This document shows, piece by piece, positions 13,060 through 25,989 of a stretch of DNA of 64,000 bases. Origin of the DNA: Clusia tigrina (Eukaryota > Arthropoda > Insecta > Diptera > Clusiidae); the NCBI GenBank assembly GCA_920105625.2, contig OV050033.1, positions 16,822,001 to 16,886,000 on the forward strand, read 5' to 3'. A program made the position numbers and the translations under genes. Under the pieces are notes generated by a model. It made no database searches, was not told where the DNA came from, and saw only the letters and a list, made by a program, of their open reading frames with translations. Position 1 is the first letter of the stretch. Each line of letters opens with the position of its first letter.

Positions 13060-13452
13060 TGATGCGGTTGTTATCCTGCCTGTTTTAATAAGAAAATCAC
13101 ATTTAAATCCGCCAGACTGTAAAACGTAGCATAATGCCTGCCTGTGGATTTAGTAGGAAGGGACACGGTTGCAGTTGTTCTTTTAAACGAGCGATTTGTG
13201 AGTAGTACTCTGGGAAGGTACTTGAGCGGAAGGTGTGAGGCTAATGGAAACGCATTTAGTATTCTGTTGGATTTGCTTTCTGCTGTTTTTCGTACTACTT
13301 GAATTTTTATGCCAGAATATTGAAGAGGAATACCAAATAAGTATACCGAGTATGCCTCCTCCTGGCATTTTTGAAGGCAGTCACAATGGACATAGATGTC
13401 TCCGAGTGGAATTTCGTATCCGCACACGCCTTCCCAATCTAACCTAACCTAA
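13060..13452 (+). mobile_element. Possible LINE 3' end with CTAACC tail
   Basis: The plus strand ends in CAATCTAACCTAACCTAAG at 13434-13452. This resembles the inverted CCTAACC terminus at 57559, which follows an RNase H-like tail. The preceding ~370 bp has no legible RNase H motif, so this rests on the terminus alone. Confidence 0.3.
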
Positions 13453-14213
13453 GACCAAATAAATGTTCATTAGTTGGACCACTTTTTTTGTACTTTTTTA
13501 ATCTGTATAATAAACTCTGCAATTGGGAATTTGACGAGTGTAGTTGCTTTATTCTCTCTTGCCTAGTTCCTAACGAAGTAGATGACTTGTATTATACTAC
13601 CTCAAAGGAAATATTAAATTATAATAGTAGCCAACACGGTACGCGACAATATCTCCATTGATTGCGGTCTATCACAGTATATTCAACTCCTCATATCCTA
13701 CTCCTTTTATTTTCTCAGCTCTTACTCTTGGAATTCTTCAGAAATGCTTAACAAAACTTCCCTGTAGAAGAAGTACTAAAAGACTATTGTGCTACTTCGA
13801 AAGGAATAAAATCATCTGAAGTAGCAGATTTCATGCCGCTGAGTATCGCACATAGACTGCCAATAGTATCTAGGAAGAAAAATCAACGTCCATGCAACTT
13901 CAACGCCCACTCTGAAAAGAGATACTTTAAAATGTACTATCTCCTTAACATCGTATTACTTCAATCTATTTTCAAGTGCTTCAAATCCAAATGCATACTC
14001 AAGAAGCATTCCAAATGTTTCTCAGTATATTCAATAGTTGAATCCAAAGTGCTTCTTAACGAACAGGGGACTTCGTCATACATTAAAACATCAGGTGATT
14101 TTTAGAGCCCAATTACTTCATGGTGATGGTTTAGTCCCTTCTTCCAATTCCAATTCTTTCCAATATATTCAAAACTTTGGCATCCAGTAATGACATATTT
14201 TGTTGTAATTTAC
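13453..14213. other. Non-coding stretch
   Basis: AT-rich DNA with short open frames lacking domains. Nothing assignable. Confidence 0.45.
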
Positions 14214-14569
14214 ACACTGTGAGAACGTAAAATCTCAAACCGCTAATATTTACGCTCCCACATTGACTGCGTCGCCAACAACAAAACCAAACTTGAATAA
14301 GCAACGGACCTCACACGACGTCGATTGTTCTAGAAGAATGTAATTTATTACACTATTAAAAGCAATCGGCAAAACCCACCCCTAATAAACAGTATGATCG
14401 ACGCGCATGACGTCATCAACAACAACAACAACAACAACAGGGCGTGCAACAACAAACCATACCACGTGCTTGACAGCAAGCCGAATTCTGCAGCTGTAGT
14501 GACGGTTGCGTTTAAATCGAATTGGTAAAACAACAGATCTTTCTAGAAGCTTTGCTACTGAAGCTGGGC

Positions 14570-14577
14570 TATAAAAG
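14570..14577 (+). promoter_or_regulatory. TATA box of the solo LTR
   Basis: TATAAAAG lies about 230 bp before the downstream AATAAA signals, at a suitable place to start the R region. Confidence 0.6.
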
Positions 14578-14845
14578 CAGCAGCAACCGAACAACTGGCC
14601 TCCTTCTTCGATACCGACACCTCGAGACAACACCAGCGAAGACCTCAGCTCCAGAGAACACTTAGGGAACTCAACAAAGACAGTACAGTGGTTTAAGGTT
14701 TTTACCGACTCCACTGGGACACTAGACACTACGCTAGCTAGCAACCTTCGATATACATTAATTACTGAGGGAAACTATATGTTAGTTCTTTAAGTACAAT
14801 AGTATTTTAAATAAATAAAAAACTATAAAAACACAAAATTGTTAG

Positions 14846-14851
14846 AATAAA
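14846..14851 (+). promoter_or_regulatory. Polyadenylation signal in the solo LTR
   Basis: AATAAA, with another at 14810-14815. These lie 60-100 bp before the LTR end, as expected at the R/U5 boundary. Confidence 0.55.
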
Positions 14852-14915
14852 TTTCTATTGACGAACCCTGGACACCGCTAAGTATACCCCAGCGTTAGTA
14901 GGTTCGTTACAACAC

Positions 14916-17519
14916 ATTTTTATGCTATTCCCAAAAGTCCTTTCGAAGGGTACTAAAATAGGTGCTCGGATGTCAAAATTATGTTTTTCTGTTAATAAAT
15001 GTTCTTTAGTTTCTTCAGCGAACCCAATTTTCTGTGGTCTACAAATCTCAATAGTTTGAAAAGTTCGCTTAAACCAAATAATGCTAATAAATGGCTGTGC
15101 TATTAACTTAAGAGGTATTGCCGAAGTAACTACATAAGAGGGAATGATCAGAGTATTCAGGTGTATTTTCTGCTTAAACTACCTTTGGATAGTTGTTCCA
15201 TCAGAACCATAGCTAAGAATGAATAAATAGTTAAATAAGTATTCCACTTTCAGCAGCACTAAAATGCAGTATAATCAACGCATCTGCTTAAAACCTCATT
15301 CAGTAAAACCGCTACTAAAACAAACAAATGCAAAAAGTTTAATTGAAGATAGCAGAATCAAAACAAACCACTTGTAGGGGTATCAATGAACTCCTCTATA
15401 TCTCCCTTCAATCCAAAGCGTATAACATTTCACTCAACTGCGCAAATTTTCAACCTTTGTTAGCCAATTTAAAAGCGATAATTCCAGCCAATGCAAACTT
15501 CAAAGCCTCGTTAGCAGACGCTGCCACTTCAACCACACACAAATGCACTATCACTTAAGCCCTCCTACCAAGCTACCCATCGCTGACTATCGAAAATACC
15601 ACAATGGAGTGTTGAAAGACATTTTCGCATAAAGACTTCAAACAAGACTTCAAAGCTTTCATCTGCAAATTAAGATAAGCCACGCTTAATTAATTCCATC
15701 AGCGCCTAGTATGAGTATGTGTGTGTGTGTGTGCCGAAGAGTGGGCCTGGGTATCTGTGGCTTCGGCAAGATTTACCACTACAAACGTAGCGCTTTAATT
15801 GACAATAATTAAACGTAATAAATGAGCTTCCTTCCACAGCTACCCACATGGCGCTCGGATGATAAAAGGCAAATGAAATTTATTACCACATACTTTTAGG
15901 CATGTGTTATAAACTATAAAAGAGCAGCGAAAGTATTATAAGACAATTTAATTATCGGCGTGCGTGTGTTTGTGTGTTTGATTGTGTGCCTGTGTGTGTG
16001 TGTGTATTGAGCACGAATTTTATGATCTCATTTGCACTGCTACACGCACAAAATAGCAAATACAATACACGGCAACACAATGCGAAATGGCAGCGTGCCG
16101 CACTCCCGCCATGATGTACAATAATTGCGTACGCTGATGCGTGCAAATTTGCTCAAGTGTGGTTTTAGGCGCTCTCACTGCAAATGTGGAAATTTCACCA
16201 TTTTTCCTCTTGCCTTTTTAGCGTGTCTTCCAGCTTGTGCGACTTGTCTGCCTGTTGGTGTTATGCCGATGCCACACCAGTGATATAAGGTATAGTATTA
16301 CTATAGCCGGTGCGATCCTTTATGTAAATACAGGACCTGTCAAAGCAAACACAATTTTTTAAGTGGAAATATTTCAATTCGTTTGGGTCTGTGAGAAAGC
16401 TCTTTCTACTTTTCTTATACGACAAAATTGGAGCTGAGTTCGAAGTGTAACACCGGACTTAGCTGTTGCTGCACTGGCAACGGCAACGGCAACGGCAGCG
16501 ACAACGTCAATGGCTGTGGCAGTGGCAGTAGCAGTGCGCAAATTAGATGCTGCTAGTAATGACAGCAGTTAGGCGGAAAGTATGTTCGTGTGTGTGTGCT
16601 GTAGACAAAATTGCTGCGCTATTGTGTTGCAAGTGGAGCAACATTTTTCGCTTGAGGCCAACGGAATTTGCAGTACGAGTTGAAGTAATCAGCCGAGCAG
16701 CATCAATTTTTGTGTGTTGATTAGTTGCAACCGGGTGAGGCGCAAAATTTGCATCAAAAATTTGGCAATTTTTACAGAAAGGAAGAAATCTTTTTCAAAA
16801 AAACCATAAAGTTCCAAAAAATAACGGTCAGAATACGAACACTGCCTGGAACGATTTTACTGATTGCAATTGTTAACAAATCAAAGGCTGCTCCAATAAC
16901 TCGACTGCCAGACTTGATATTCTCAGCTAGCGTTTTAGGTAGTTGGCTCTAACCGGAACAATAATGCTGCTCGAGGTGATAATACTGCAAAATACCAGAC
17001 TCGAACACTGTCGCAGCAGTTCAAAGCAAGGGCCGGGAAGATTTTTTTCACATGTCACCCTTTTTTGAATATTGTTAAGTTGGGGCAAAGGAACTTGAAG
17101 ATAACTCGTGGACCCATTCAAACATCCCCACTACATTTTATAGCTATTACAATAAGACGGGTACCTCACAAACAATGTGGAGTATGTGATCAACAAACCA
17201 TGTCTCGCCTTCTTCTATTTTGAAGCGGTTGCTATGGCCACTGTAGTCTAACTCTCTAAATCATTCCAAGTATGCAAATGCAATTATACAAATGCAATTA
17301 TACAGGACTGAGAGTACATTCTCATTTGTGTGAGGCTTTCAACATGTGGCCTGTGGATTTCGCTGTGATGCAGGTGGTACATTCAAACCCATTGAAAGCT
17401 AGACATGACCTAAAGGAATGGAGTACCAGGCCCTTCTGAAGAGAAACAGCATTTTGGGATTTTTATTATTTTGTATTATATGTTTTGATATTCTTAAGGA
17501 GCACGAAAGCCGGTCGATT
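14916..17519. other. Non-coding stretch with GT and CAACGG repeats
   Basis: No gene recognised. (GT)n lies at 15718-15733 and about 15990-16004. A CAACGG hexamer run at about 16476-16497 is followed by GGCAGT-rich DNA. A 14-bp duplication containing AAATGCAATTATAC lies near 17276-17305. Confidence 0.5.
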
Positions 17520-17559
17520 ATTCTTCATCCAGTGACTTTGAGAAGGCTCACTTCTGAGA

Positions 17560-18545
17560 CAGGCAGAACGTGGGGTTGTTGAAACCTTCGCCTAATAATA
17601 ATAAAGTGAGTCGTACTGTGGTTGATGATTTGGCTCGTTCCTGTCGCCCTTCCACCTCTGTGACTGAAAAAAACATTGAAAAACTTACTAAAATTCTACT
17701 CGCAGATCGTCGTGTGAACATCAGGGAGATAACAGTCAATTTTGGTGTCTCACCCGGATCGGTGCAGAGCGTTATGCACGATGTTTTGAGGATGAAACGA
17801 GTTGAAGCGCCGATTATGCCGAGTGCTGAATTTTTTCCAAAAACATCATAGCATTGCTGTCGCTAAAGAAATGCTTTCTTTGCACAAAAATGTTATCGAA
17901 GGCATCATTACCGATAAAGAGGTGTATGAATATGATATCGAAACGAACCAACAATCATTGGAATGGCGCTTTTCAGACGAGCCAAACCCCAAGAAACCAC
18001 GACAAAGTCGATCCAAACCTGCTTTCTTTGATTGCCGTGGTGTGGTCCAATCCAATTTCTCTTCGCCCGGCCACACAGTTAATCAGGAGTATTATGTGAG
18101 CGTACTGAATCGTATGAGGGAGAATGTTCCTCGCTAGAGGCCGGAAATGTTGATTAACCTCTCGTGGTTTATTCACCACCACAATCCACCGAATCAAACA
18201 TTCAATCTTGTACGCGACTATTTAACCAAAAGCAATGCTAATACCGTCCCCGAAGCTCCGTATTCACCTGGAATGACCCCGTGTGACTTTTTCCTGATCG
18301 CACCAACTAAAGTTGCGGAGAGCGTTTTGAGATGATTCGGGCGATAAGGGAGAATTCGCAGAATGAGCTGCAGGTTATTCCCAAATCGGGCTATGAAAAG
18401 TGTTTTGAAAATTGGAGGAAGTGTTGGCATCTGTGTATTGATTACCATGGAGAGTACTTTGATGGGAATAACATAAATATCAATGAGTAATTGAACAGTT
18501 TCAGTTTTATTGACAAATTCCGAGTACATTTTGAACATAAGTTAT
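17560..18545 (+). pseudogene. Mariner-family transposase, 5'-truncated and inactivated
   Basis: Three consecutive plus-strand segments together match a mariner DD34D transposase. The N-terminal part carries RPSTSVTEKNIEKL and a helix-turn-helix-like region ending DVLRMKRVEAP (to about 17815). The second segment carries ITDKEVYEYDIETN, around the first catalytic Asp, then PKKPRQSRSK and NQEYYVSVLNRMRE. The third carries IHHHNPPNQT and PYSPGMTPCDFFL. The C-terminus (YEKCFENWRKCWHLCI) ends at a TAA, 18488-18490. Damage: a frameshift near 17810, a small deletion before PAFFDCRGVV, an in-frame TAG at 18135, and a further frameshift near 18330. The second catalytic Asp, normally in a HHDN-type motif, is His here. 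A sequence resembling a 3' terminal repeat follows at about 18510-18540. No matching 5' repeat was found, so the element is probably truncated. It cannot make active transposase. Confidence 0.9.
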
Positions 18546-21500
18546 GCGAGTGTTAGAGAAAAGCCTCATCTTTCAGTATGTTAAATGTCAATTTTCATTT
18601 CATGCAGTGTCGTGCCCAATTCTTCAAATACGAAGATAAAAGGGGTAGCGCTGATTGGCTTCGCAACTAAAGTAAACCCCAACTTCACCTTTCTCTTTGC
18701 TCAACCCAACAATTTCTGGAACTGTTCATGGGTTGAATCCGCCAATAACTTCTCCAATGGGACGGATCCAGAACTAGAATAGAAAATTGGAAAATTCGAC
18801 GGAAAGGGCAGTAGAAAGAATACCTGCGGAGCCGTAAGTGGAAAACTAACAAGCTTTCACCAGGTCCTTACTGGTGACAAGTAGCGAATAAAGTTCTGTT
18901 GATATTGTGTACTTTCGGGATGATGCCAATATCCGTTGACGTTATCGAGCGGAGTATTTCAAATTACGGTACAAGCGACTGACTACTAGGTCAGTGTAAT
19001 GCATATTTGCGATATATACCGGCAGTTCAGTCTGGAAGAGTTGAACAAACAGTTGCCAAATTCCCCGGTGTGCCTGCGGGGTGTGTACGCATACACACAA
19101 ATACACGAACGAGCATTCGCTCATATTACTTCTGTGCCGCTGGAGGCACTCCCCATACAAAACCAGCAAAGCTCGTTGCACATTTCATTTCATTTTGATT
19201 TGCGTCGATTTATGGTCAGATTCTTTCTGCTTCAGCTTTCAGCCGACTTTTGTATGTTTCGTTCCCGGCGATATTTGTGGTTAAAACAAAATTTCATTAC
19301 GCTCGATTTATGCAAAGGCATCGTATATTAAATTTGATCGAATGTGTGGACTTTTGCTAGGAGCTACACTCGTATACATTTAAATGCAGCTCTGTGTACG
19401 CATGCATCTAATACACCCGGGAGTGGCCAGTGGCAACGTACTCGCGCCCGTAAGCACAACACGCAAAACTGCCTCAAGCGGCAATAATTGCTTCTTTGCT
19501 GAAGTGCTGTCAACGTGGAACATTTGATTGCGTGCGTGCATGTCCACGTATGGCCGCGTAGTCAAATATGCTCGCAGCTACGAGTATGCCTGAGCGCTCT
19601 ACTCACATTAACATAATCACGCGATTCCACTTTCACAAATTCGTTGTGCACTAAACCAAAAGTTGCCTTTGCTTGAGTTGCTGTTTCGGATTTCGGTCGA
19701 GATTGGCCACTTTTCATTTCAGATATACACTTGCATATGCCCAGCCTTATCACGTGGGAGTAATACGGTTTCAGCCTAGCCTTACTTGATAGCAGTGCGT
19801 CGACCTTTGACTGCCATAATCGCACTGCCACAGTCAAGAATGTGGCGAGAGTGCAGCGCTCTGCAAATGTGTCTACCAGGACACTCTTAAGCTTTATGTT
19901 GTACTTGTCGAAACGATCAATTTTGTTTCACAGCTTGGCTGGCGGGAGTTGCTTGCACTTTTGTGCTTCAAACCCTCAGAGTGTATTGGTTTAGCGTACT
20001 GAAGTCAATCACCTTCAGCAAATCCTTAGCATCCTTGCACTGCGTATACATAAATGTCACTCATACGCCGTTTATGTTGAAAAATTGCAATTTTTTACAT
20101 GAAATTCTATTTTCGATTTCTGTCAAATTGGCCTTCTTGATTTTCTTTGCTCAAAAGCTGTCATTTAGTTTATTTGAAAAGCTAACAACCTCATCTCTAC
20201 CTCCGGTGTGGCAATTTTTGTCGGTAATGCAAAATAATACCCATTAAGCATGACTGCGCCACTTTTATGTGGCCCTGTGCAATACTTATTGGCGTTTTTA
20301 TTTATTTACTCATTTTATTTATTTCCTGCTTTTATGCCTCCCTATTTGCAAGTTTTCTCTAATCCCAATCCGCACACAAAAAATTATATATTACAAATAA
20401 CACTTAAATGACACTCATGCGCAGACATAAAAAGGAATCATAAATCATTTTTCGATAGACAATGAACGCATGAACCTTGCGAGTCGAATGACCCAAACAA
20501 CATACAACACACAACACCACGAATGCGTGTCCTTGAGGATTCCGTTCACAATGTTATATGGCATAAATGGCTTTAGTGGATTACGCAGTTTTCGGTCTTC
20601 CATAGACATGCAGAACACACGTAAATTTAAACGATGCCATACTTTCGGCATCGATTGCCGTGCTCTGCATGAGAATGAATATTCACACATTTCTCTTTCA
20701 CTTCTGCTGCCGCTTGCCAAAGGAAAGGGGACGCCAATGCAGCCATAACCATAAAAAGTTACTTTATGAGGGTGGAAGTCGTTCGCAAGGGAGCGTCGAG
20801 TATTGATATTTTTCCTATTGAAATTTGCTCCTGAGTATTAATTTTATTTTTTCTTAGCAGTTTTTTTTTAAATGGTTATTCGAAACTTAAACGAACTGCT
20901 AATAGAAAAATGGAATCTGAGTTGTAATTGTTTTGAGAGTTGAAGTTTAATTGTGATGTGAAGTGGACAGTATAGTAAAGTCCTGAATGTGGTCCTTAAG
21001 GTAATTTTTCACTGGTTGGAAAACATTTTCATTTCATCATTTCAGTGTTAATGTTATAGTCGCATATTGGGTTGAACATTCTGATATAAACCACCGACTT
21101 ATATAATGCAATATCCTCTCTTAAACACATAATTTTGAAATTATTGAACAGGAAATAAAGCAGACTGTTCATAATGCCACTGAATAATTCTTTTCGTGAG
21201 GAAAATTTTCATAATGGCACTGAAAGCAGAAAGGATGGCATCATTGGTGTCGTTGGTCGCAATGGTTTTGTGTAGTGGCTTATGAACGAAAAGTCGTGGA
21301 ACATTTGAAATTTGTTCAATAAAGAAGGCTCTAAAGCGTTAATTTGTCTTCTCCTTTAGTTTCTGAGTAATTTATCACTTTTTGACAGACACAAGAAACT
21401 TCTCATATTTGAGCACAAAAATATCCAGACTTGTCCAATCAGACTATCCTGGATGACCAATAACTACACCGTTTTATGAAACTCCACACCCAGGGAACTC

Positions 21501-22054
21501 TACTGACAATAGATAATGGCTCCTAGTCATACTCTATACAATTCAGAGCTGTTCTAATGTACGTGCAAATGCAAATACTGCCATAAACCTTTTAATGACC
21601 GAGTATTAACAGAGAACTCACCCAGCAGTGATTCAAATCTGCATCCAGCGACACTAGTCTAATATCTACCACTATATAACGACCAATGGGATTCATTGAG
21701 AATGAAACTGTCCAATGTTTACTTGTAAGCCAAACTAATTAGGTGGCTTTCGACTGAGAAATTGTGGTATTAGCAACCCCAACAATAATTTTTATCATAT
21801 GTAGAAGGTTGCTTAGACTATACTCTCATCATTAACATACACTTATCATTATCATACAGATCTGTTAGGAATATGATAGGTAATATGATAGGGCACAGTA
21901 GAAAGAAATAATATATCCTGCAAAATTTTAAAGGAGATTTAATACAAGTTTGGGAGAATACTCTAGCGGTCTAGTATAATGTATAAGGCGGTATGTAAGC
22001 TACTGCGTACCCAAAGATCTGTTGTACTACCCTCTGCTAATAGGAAATCCCTAT
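18546..22054. other. Non-coding stretch
   Basis: No gene or element recognised. Open frames of up to about 110 codons at 18999-19331 and 19963-20247 show no domain and sit in T-rich or CA-rich sequence. Confidence 0.45.
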
Positions 22055-22660
22055 CGAATTATCATCCAACCCTGAGGCCCTCAAAAAATTGAGGATGTCT
22101 GCTGGTTCAACTAATGCTATTGAGCTACCTAGTATTTGAAAAGAACCCAGGTGCCTCTTCCTTTTCTGCGACGCCCAATCTGTTCTGGTGAATGAGTATC
22201 CTTCTCACAGAGTCTGCTCATGAGACTTGCTACAATTCCTAGCTAGCTCAGATTTTCTTTGAGCCTACAGTGTCCAGTCAGACGCCCGGTTAAAATTTTT
22301 AGATTCTGCTGGATAGTCCAATTAAAGGCAGACTGAAATCTTTTGCTCTTATAGTTGCCTAACAAGTATATAGATTACCAGTCTTGTACTGTTCTCATAT
22401 TCTTAGAACACGTTTCCCCATTATCCGCTTCCTATCCCTCAAAAAGGTGCTGGTACTATTATTCTTGTGGAAGCTCCTTCACTAGAAAGTTTGTCTGCCT
22501 GCTCGTTACTTTGGATCCCTACGTGCACATTGTCTTAGTAAAGGCTGTCGTTGTTGTCTTTGTCAGCTGGTTTAGTTTCTGAAAACAGTCCCATACCCCC
22601 AACTTTCTAAGAGCTTAGTGCTCGCATGGCAGCTTGACTGTCCGATAGTATGGCTATGTC
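22055..22660 (-). pseudogene. Non-LTR retrotransposon RNase H / C-terminal relic
   Basis: On the minus strand, DIAILSDSQAAMRAL (from about 22660) matches the part of an RNase H domain that holds the third catalytic Asp. It is followed by NEQADKLSSEGAS and then LTGRLTGHCRL near 22290, the conserved motif just before the C-terminal Cys/His segment of Jockey/R1-type LINEs. A tail reading ILNFLRASGW lies near 22060. Stops interrupt it after MRALSS, after VPAPF and elsewhere, and frames change several times. Most of the element (ORF1, endonuclease, reverse transcriptase) is missing. Its 5' edge lies about 50 bp from the oppositely oriented fragment at 22700. Confidence 0.75.
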
Positions 22661-22699
22661 AAGTCTTTTGTATTTCCTACTCAAATTAATATAGGAGCA

Positions 22700-23113
22700 T
22701 CTTTCGATGGTATGGATCTCTGCTTGGAAAATGCTTGGCTAGTTTCCCGTGAGAGAATATTTGGCCCCATACGAGAGCCTGATGGGCCTTATAGAATAAA
22801 ATATATCAGCGAAATCGAACAACTGATAAAGGGCCAAAGTATTGTGCATTTAGCTAAATCGCAGCGGCTATGGTGGCTAGGACATTTACACAGAATGAAC
22901 GAAAGAAAAATTACAAAGAAGACCTTCAACTCTCGCAATATGGGTAGTAAAAAGCGTAGAAGACTGCCAAGAATATGGGCAGATGATGTAGAAGACAACT
23001 TGAGCAGCATGAACGTTGAAAGAAGCGAAGCAATGAACCGTACCGTATGGAGCGCAATAGTATAGGAATCATAGGCTCACCCCGAGCTGTGATTGCTATA
23101 TTAATGATGATGA
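22700..23113 (+). pseudogene. LINE reverse-transcriptase C-terminal relic (WLGH tail)
   Basis: The frame from 22712 contains SQRLWWLGHLHRMNERKI, then RRRLPRIWADDVEDNLSSM. This is the conserved C-terminal tail of insect endonuclease-reverse transcriptase LINEs, which usually reads like RLRWLGHV...GRPRKRW.DDV. The frame stops at 23063-23065 after TVWSAIV. A single frameshift then restores the family's AHPEL C-terminus, ending in a TGA at 23090-23092. The element finishes in a short TGA/ATG-repeat tail (ATTAATGATGATGA, near 23100-23112). The fragment at 47434-47779 has the same AHP.L ending and the same kind of tail, so both probably belong to one family. Confidence 0.8.
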
Positions 23114-23690
23114 AGTTTCTAATGGGTTCGGAGTATTTAGTTCTGGGTCCGAATACCCCTACTCCGACTACCACTTTCAGTTTACTGTGGGGACAGCAAA
23201 TATTTCTAATACAAATACAAGTAAAATTTTTCCAAATTGCAGTAAAATTTTGAATTGGATTGACAGAAAATTCTAATAAAATTCTGTAATTAAAAAATTG
23301 TATAATGGCGAAATAACTACAAATTTGCCTTGCAGAAACACTGCATTCATTAATACCCTGTTTTAAAAATATTACAAGAGTATTGACCACGTAGAAATTC
23401 AGTGCACATAATAATCTGTAATATTGAACATATTTGAATATAGTAATATTATTTTTCACCCAAATAATATGAGAAAAAATGTTCCGAACTTTACAATTCC
23501 ACATGATTTGGAGGCAATATCAATTTCAGCACAACGGAGCGTATACGCTACATTCATAAACAACTTTGAAAGTATGCTTATTTTTTAATATAGAAAACTA
23601 CACACACACAAGCCCAGCCTTCTATGCACTCAAAAGCACACACTCAACCATATTGAAAATGTTGCTTTGAAGTGGCAAACTTTTTCATAG

Positions 23691-23726
23691 CAGCAGCAGC
23701 AGCAGCAGCAGCAGGAGCAGCAGCAC
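23691..23726 (+). repeat. (GCA)n microsatellite
   Basis: About 8 uninterrupted CAG/GCA triplets followed by GGAGCAGCAGCA. On the minus strand it reads as a Cys run, which is not meaningful. Confidence 0.9.
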
Positions 23727-25966
23727 GGCGAAAAATATAATGACGAATAATAAGGCGTGCATTGCGTAGCTTGACGCACACAAAATCGAAACGAGCATAA
23801 ATTTGAAAGCATTCAAATGGAAAATTTCATACTTTTTTTATTTGAATTTTTTTCCCTCTCTTTGGGCTCTTTTTGCTGCACAAATTATAGACTGGCGAAC
23901 GTCAGCAGCAAAGCAAGCAGAGCAGGGGGCGGTGAAGATGAGGTCTACGCCATGGAGGCAACAAAAAATTATAATATCATAAGCTTAAGCATAAATGTCA
24001 TGCATGTCATGAATGTCATGAATATGTTTCAGTGTGACAGTCGCGGCTTGTATACTATGCACACACACACACACATGCGCTAACATGTCCCTCAACGCAC
24101 ACACACGTATAGTATAGACGTCTATGGATAAAACTGCATAATATGAAAAGAAGCTTTGCATAGCAAATGCCACAATGTCGCATGTAAGTATACGCGTGCT
24201 TAGTTAGTTGGCTGCGTCATGTGTTTGTGTGTGTATGTGTTTAAGTGTGTGTGTAAGTGTGTGTGGGAGTGTGTCTGCAATTCGCATATAGTTGACTTTC
24301 TATACTGCTGTTGCTGGGGCTGGCTCCGCTGCTGGGGCTGGCTCCGCTGCTGTTGCTGAAGGAAAACGCGGCTGTGTTGCGTCTACTCTGCTGCTCAATT
24401 GTGTGTAAATTCATATATGGCAATTTCCTTGTCTTTTTTTATTTGCTCCTTCCCTTTGTCTTCAGTACAACTGATACAAATTTAGCCGCATTAAAGTTTT
24501 TGGCGGAAGGGGGCACAAAAGTTATTGAACTCTTTTATTAGTAATTTCAATAGCAGCGAATCAGCGCCCATTCAAAGTTTGTTCTTGACTTAGAATGTGC
24601 ATTTTGCGCTGCATTTTTCTCTGCGCTTTCAATAGAAGAACATAAAATATGAGAAATTTAATATGCAGCGTTTTTCCAAGTACAGATATAGATGTGTGAG
24701 TGTGTGTGTCTGTACGCATGATTGTGTCTGTTTAGTTGTGTGTGCTAATGTTGTATGCAATTGAATCATTTTGCTGCGCTGTAATTTGCATGAAAGGCGG
24801 GCTCTGAGTGCTTTTTGCAAAAAATTGTATTAATTTAGTATAAAGAGGAATGTTTAAATAAAGAGGGGGAGATGTTGGCAGCTATGCTGAGTGTGGTAAG
24901 TGAATGTAATAGAAAGTCTAAACAACTTTAAGTAATTTTAAATGAAATTTATCTAAAGACAACAAAATTCAGTTTAATAACATAGTAATAAGACCCCGAC
25001 GGAATAGTTTAGTTTGAGACACTTTTTCTTAAGTGCATTTCTGTTAATATAAAATACTCCAATGAAAGCTTGCATATTCGTATTACTTGAGAGAATCCAG
25101 TAATGGAACAATAAGCTTATTTTCGTTACCATATAAACTGCTTAGTCCCTTTTTTGTTGTGCTAGGTATATCTCCAGAAATCGTTTCACATCCCTTTCAT
25201 TGCTTGTGAAGAAAATTGTTTTGAGTGCAAAGATTCCTGACAGATCTTTCGGAGATGCTGTCGTGCCAATGGCTACTGGAAGACTAATTGACTGATCTGA
25301 GAACACTTTCTCGCTTTAAATCTGGTCAGTATCTATCTCTAATAATTTTTGATTAACTGGGTACTAAATTGGAAGGACTAAATACTTACTGCTTCCCAAA
25401 TTATCCTTTAAAGGGTATTTTTATCTTCTAGATTACTTTCTGCACATGGGACTTTAAATCATCAGTATTTACGAAGGCATACTAAACCTAGTACAAGATT
25501 GGAAAATTAAAAGTGGTCCTTTACCAGTTCACGGATCCATCACAGCTGCGATGAGATTCGCAGCAGGTAATCCTCAATGCTATTTGAAACTATTTTGTCC
25601 TCATATACAGCAAAATGTTCACGTTAGCACACTAAAATAAAATCGTAAAGCTCCAAGGTTCCCTATCTCGAGCTGCTGGCATCAGACATGATTCGATTTT
25701 ACTTCCGAAAATGTTCCGAGTTTGAGTGTGCGTTTATCACCAATTTAAAAGGAGCACTAAAAGCGACTTTCCACAGATAAAGAAATAAAATTTAAAACTT
25801 TCGCTTGTCTAAGTTTAAAATACTTTCAGCGATGGCGGCAAGTCTGCTAAGTAAGCTCTTAAAACTAAGCGATTCTTTAAGGAAGAGAGAAGGAAAACGT
25901 GCAAGAAAAATATTTGCTACTTTCGCAATTTAAATCCTTTTAATACCACGTACATACATACCCCTT

Positions 25967-25989
25967 CACACACACACACACACACACAC

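Larger units (their letters stand above)
14218..14911 (+). mobile_element. Solo LTR of an LTR retrotransposon
   Basis: The 694-bp segment begins TGTGAGAACG and ends GGTTCGTTACA, so it has TG...CA termini. It is flanked by the direct repeat ACAC at 14214-14217 and 14912-14915. Inside are a TATA box (TATAAAAG at 14570-14577), a purine- and CA-rich transcribed leader, and polyadenylation signals AATAAA at about 14810 and 14846. This is the U3-R-U5 order expected on the plus strand. A 4-bp duplication is typical of Ty3/gypsy-type integration, but no internal coding region or second LTR is present, so the superfamily is an inference. A (CAA)n run sits at 14415-14439. Solo LTRs arise by recombination between the two LTRs of a full element. 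Confidence 0.75.

Noticed and set aside
13071..13427. Minus-strand frame with CDCLQKC followed by AYSV, recalling the Cys-rich region of DEG/ENaC (pickpocket) channels
   Set aside because: The match is one short motif with no other channel region before or after it, and the frame lacks an ATG. The opposite strand ends in a LINE-like CTAACC terminus, which explains the sequence better.
14382..14744. 120-codon minus-strand frame
   Set aside because: It lies within the solo LTR, antisense to its promoter and leader, and reads the CAA run as Val repeats.
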